NCBI GenBank assembly: GCA_031258615.1
Contig: JAIRMP010000232.1
Location: 1 to 8,141, forward strand
DNA: 8,141 bases
From: Spirochaetaceae bacterium
GTDB taxonomy: Bacteria > Spirochaetota > Spirochaetia > Treponematales > Breznakiellaceae
Reading direction: 5' to 3'
Shown: piece after piece, positions 6,909 through 8,141 of the stretch
How the letters are laid out: every line of letters begins with the position of its first letter
How positions within the stretch are numbered: position 1 is the first letter of the stretch
The notes under the pieces: model-generated
What the model was told of the DNA's origin: nothing
The model's database searches: none
Seen by the model: only the letters and a program-made list of their open reading frames with translations
Position numbers and translations under genes: made by a program

Positions 6909-6938
6909 ATTCTAGCAGGCAGGACAGGGCATAGTCAC
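6909..6938 (-). promoter_or_regulatory. Possible promoter of the LptD-like gene
   Basis: On the minus strand GTGACT (6938-6933, 4/6 to -35) is followed after 18 bp by TAGAAT (6914-6909, 5/6 to -10), preceded by TGC, an extended -10. Transcription would begin near 6902, only about 17 nt before the GTG at 6885, which supports a start close to 6885. Confidence 0.4.
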
Positions 6939-7044
6939 ACACGGGCAGCGAGTAGCCGTCTTTAAAGTTTGCCGTGCGGCCGCGTCTTTATAAGAAAGGT
7001 GAAGCCTCCCCAACAAGGCGCTGATACATTTCATCAACTACATG

Positions 7045-7073
7045 TTGCGGCGGCTTTGGCTGTGTGCTAAAAT
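7045..7073 (+). promoter_or_regulatory. Possible promoter giving a leaderless DUF1638 mRNA
   Basis: TTGCGG (7045-7050) and TAAAAT (7068-7073, 5/6 to -10) are separated by exactly 17 bp, and the -10 is preceded by TGC (extended -10). The expected start point, about 7 nt downstream, falls at 7080-7081, on the ATG itself. A second -10-like box, TATAAG at 6989-6994, lacks a good -35 at normal spacing and is a weaker alternative. Confidence 0.4.
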
Positions 7074-7080
7074 CCCCGAA

Positions 7081-7755
7081 ATGGAACAAGTACACGACAT
7101 CTGCATCATCGCCTGCGAAACGCTCAAGCAGGAACTCCTGGCGGCTATGGAAAAACGCGGCTGCCGCTACCCGGTGATATGGATTGACTCGGGTAAACAC
7201 GCATGGCCGGACAAGCTGCGCGTCTCCGTTCAGCAGGCGATAGACGATCTCCACTCCTCATGCCAAACGGTACTGCTCCTGTTTGGCTTCTGCGGAAACG
7301 CGATGGTGGACATCCAGGCGCGGAACCACAGGCTGGTAATGCCCAGGGCGGCGGATTGCATACCGCTGTTCATAGGGTCGCGGAAGGAACGGGAAGCTTA
7401 CGGGGCGCGGACATATTTTTTTACCGGCGGCTACCTCGATTCAGGCGGCAGCGCGGTTTCGGACGCTCCCCGGATCTACGAACGCTACGGGGAAAAAAAG
7501 GGGCTTTACATCCTGAAAAAAATGCTGGGCCATTACGAGGATTTTACCGTGATCGACACCGGCGTTTTTGACATTGACGCGGTAAAGGCGCGGGTGGAGG
7601 ATTTTGCCAAACCGCTCGATATTCCTGTCAAACTCATCCCCGGAAACCTTATACTGATAGAAGCGCTGCTGGCAGGAGACTGGCGTGAAGACGCTTTCCT
7701 CGTGCTGGAGCCGGGCAGGAAAATCACCCTGGATGATTCCATCGCCAGTGGCTGA
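7081..7755 (+). CDS. DUF1638 domain-containing protein
   Basis: A 224-residue soluble protein of the DUF1638 family, function unknown. Family-typical motifs are IIACE (9-13), DSGKHAWPDKLR (36-47), LFGFCGNA (67-74) and MPRAADCIPLFIGS (87-100). Cys12, Cys71 and Cys93, with nearby His and Asp residues, could bind a metal; that is inference. DUF1638 genes are common in anaerobes and archaea and are sometimes found near corrinoid methyltransferase genes (from memory); no such neighbour is visible here. The start at 7081 is preferred because the family begins a few residues before the IIACE motif and a promoter fits immediately upstream. An in-frame ATG at 7042 would add 13 residues (MLRRLWLC...). 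Neither start has a Shine-Dalgarno. The gene is divergent from the LptD-like gene, with no clear intrinsic terminator after it. Confidence 0.85.
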   Translation: MEQVHDICIIACETLKQELLAAMEKRGCRYPVIWIDSGKHAWPDKLRVSVQQAIDDLHSSCQTVLLLFGFCGNAMVDIQARNHRLVMPRAADCIPLFIGSRKEREAYGARTYFFTGGYLDSGGSAVSDAPRIYERYGEKKGLYILKKMLGHYEDFTVIDTGVFDIDAVKARVEDFAKPLDIPVKLIPGNLILIEALLAGDWREDAFLVLEPGRKITLDDSIASG

Positions 7756-7879
7756 CACATTTGTCCTTGCGAGCCGCCGAGCGTAAAAGCAGGCGGGTTG
7801 GGCCCTCCGATATTCACCCTTCACTAAGAAGGGGGGCGCAATTTCCCCACCGTTTTCGCAAACCGCCGCAACAAAGGGT

Positions 7880-7949
7880 GGAGTTTGCTTCGCAAACTCC
7901 TGCGCAAGCCGCAAAGCGGCTTGCGCCCCTACGGCCGCAATTCGTTGCG
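7880..7949. repeat. Three adjacent hairpins, including the right copy of the shared element
   Basis: Hairpin A is GGAGTTTGC-TTC-GCAAACTCC (7880-7900, 9-bp stem). Hairpin B pairs 7902-7912 with 7916-7926 around AAA (11-bp stem). Hairpin C is CGCAA-TTCG-TTGCG (7936-7949, 5-bp stem with a TTCG loop). Hairpin B with the following CGCCCCTACGG (7924-7934) matches the element at 263-303 in opposite orientation. Confidence 0.85.
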
Positions 7950-7962
7950 TCCTCCTCCACCA

Positions 7963-7977
7963 CCCCCCCCCCCCCCC
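7963..7977. repeat. Homopolymer tract of 15 C
   Basis: An uninterrupted run of 15 C (poly-G on the other strand), preceded by a C-rich stretch. Its right end is 54 bp before the -10 box of the following gene. Tracts this long are prone to slipped-strand length change. Confidence 0.9.
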
Positions 7978-8008
7978 ATAAGCCTCCGCACGCGGCTACA
8001 GTGTCGAC

Positions 8009-8037
8009 GTGAATAACCCGCACTGATACGCTATACT
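8009..8037 (+). promoter_or_regulatory. Possible promoter of the Rpn-family gene
   Basis: TATACT (8032-8037, 5/6 to -10) lies 17 bp after a weak -35, GTGAAT (8009-8014, 3/6). The start point would be near 8044, giving a leader of about 12 nt that contains the ribosome site. Confidence 0.4.
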
Positions 8038-8046
8038 GCTTTCACC

Positions 8047-8050
8047 GAGG
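8047..8050 (+). promoter_or_regulatory. Ribosome binding site of the Rpn-family gene
   Basis: GAGG, 5 nt before the ATG at 8056; this fixes the start of the partial gene. Confidence 0.6.
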
Positions 8051-8055
8051 TAAAT

Positions 8056-8141
8056 ATGACTATACATCTGGACGAACAGGAAGACCTAATTGATATATGC
8101 CTGGACAACGTCTTCAAGGCGGTTTTCACAAAAGACACCCC
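8056..8141 (+). CDS. Rpn/PD-(D/E)XK family transposase-nuclease, N-terminal fragment
   Basis: Only the first 28 codons are in the window. The visible part begins MTIHLDEQEDLIDICLDNVF and continues KAVFTKDTP. The D-N-V-F-K-A-V-F-T motif is characteristic of the start of the Rpn (recombination-promoting nuclease)/putative transposase family (PD-(D/E)XK nuclease fold), which is multi-copy in treponemes. The catalytic residues lie further downstream and are not visible, so activity cannot be judged. The start has a GAGG at proper spacing and a TATACT box upstream. The gene is cut by the right edge. Confidence 0.75.
   Translation, partial: MTIHLDEQEDLIDICLDNVFKAVFTKDT

Larger units (their letters stand above)
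6886..7080. other. Divergent intergenic region
   Basis: About 195 bp between two genes transcribed away from each other. It holds the two proposed promoters and no supported gene. The in-frame extension of the DUF1638 gene is closed by a TGA at 7000-7002. Confidence 0.6.
7756..8055. other. Palindrome-rich, gene-free region
   Basis: A 300-bp gap with no supported gene. In order it holds a hairpin CCCTTC-ACTAA-GAAGGG (7817-7833), a long-range inverted repeat GGGGCGCAA/TTGCGCCCC (7833-7841 with 7921-7929), three back-to-back short-loop hairpins (7880-7949), a 15-C run (7963-7977) and the promoter and ribosome site of the next gene. None of the hairpins has a T-run on the plus strand. It resembles repetitive extragenic palindromic DNA. 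Confidence 0.7.

Noticed and set aside
7817..7833. CCCTTC/GAAGGG hairpin as terminator of the DUF1638 gene
   Set aside because: The stem is only 6 bp and is followed by G/C-rich sequence with no T-run.
7441..7914. 157-codon minus-strand frame across the DUF1638 end and the palindromes
   Set aside because: It overlaps a well-supported DUF1638 gene and translates palindromic non-coding DNA; no start signal.
7814..8023. Short frames across the 15-C tract
   Set aside because: They translate the hairpins and the C-run into low-complexity sequence, and their frame depends on tract length.

Overview
The window looks like a chromosomal segment of a spirochaete, most likely Treponema or a close relative. 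This rests on recognition of three things, not on a search: a very large LptD/OstA-type outer-membrane protein of the treponemal kind, a two-PDZ HtrA protease, and the start of a PD-(D/E)XK 'Rpn'-type transposase/nuclease of a family that is abundant in treponemes. DUF1638 proteins are also typical of anaerobes. Base composition is mixed: the DUF58 and DUF1638 genes look GC-richer than the LptD-like gene.

Layout. Positions 1-167 hold a 21-bp tandem repeat with an 84-bp higher-order period, running off the left edge. Positions 167-250 (minus) hold a tiny reading frame with a good ribosome binding site; its stop separates it from the repeats, which continue in the same frame. Positions 251-448 carry no clear gene but several hairpins. 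A strong rho-independent terminator at 449-484 ends the main minus-strand block. That block is transcribed right to left: LptD-like protein (6885-3349), DUF58 protein (3352-2141, overlapping by ATGA), a 125-bp gap with its own likely promoter, then HtrA (2015-504). A divergent intergenic region (6886-7080) separates it from a plus-strand DUF1638 gene (7081-7755). The last 300-bp gap (7756-8055) is a cluster of palindromes followed by a run of 15 C and a promoter for the Rpn-family gene, which starts at 8056 and runs off the right edge.

How the genes relate. The minus-strand block has an envelope theme: an outer-membrane lipid-transport-like barrel, a membrane-anchored DUF58 protein translationally coupled to it, and a periplasmic quality-control protease that could degrade misfolded barrels. 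The functional link is inferred from order only. The DUF1638 gene is separate and may be leaderless. Both flanks (1-450 and 7756-8141) look like accessory, repeat-rich DNA. They share a hairpin element with a compensatory base-pair change, the most distinctive structural signal in the window. I found no tRNA, rRNA, CRISPR array or complete insertion sequence, and no convincing novel multi-gene system.
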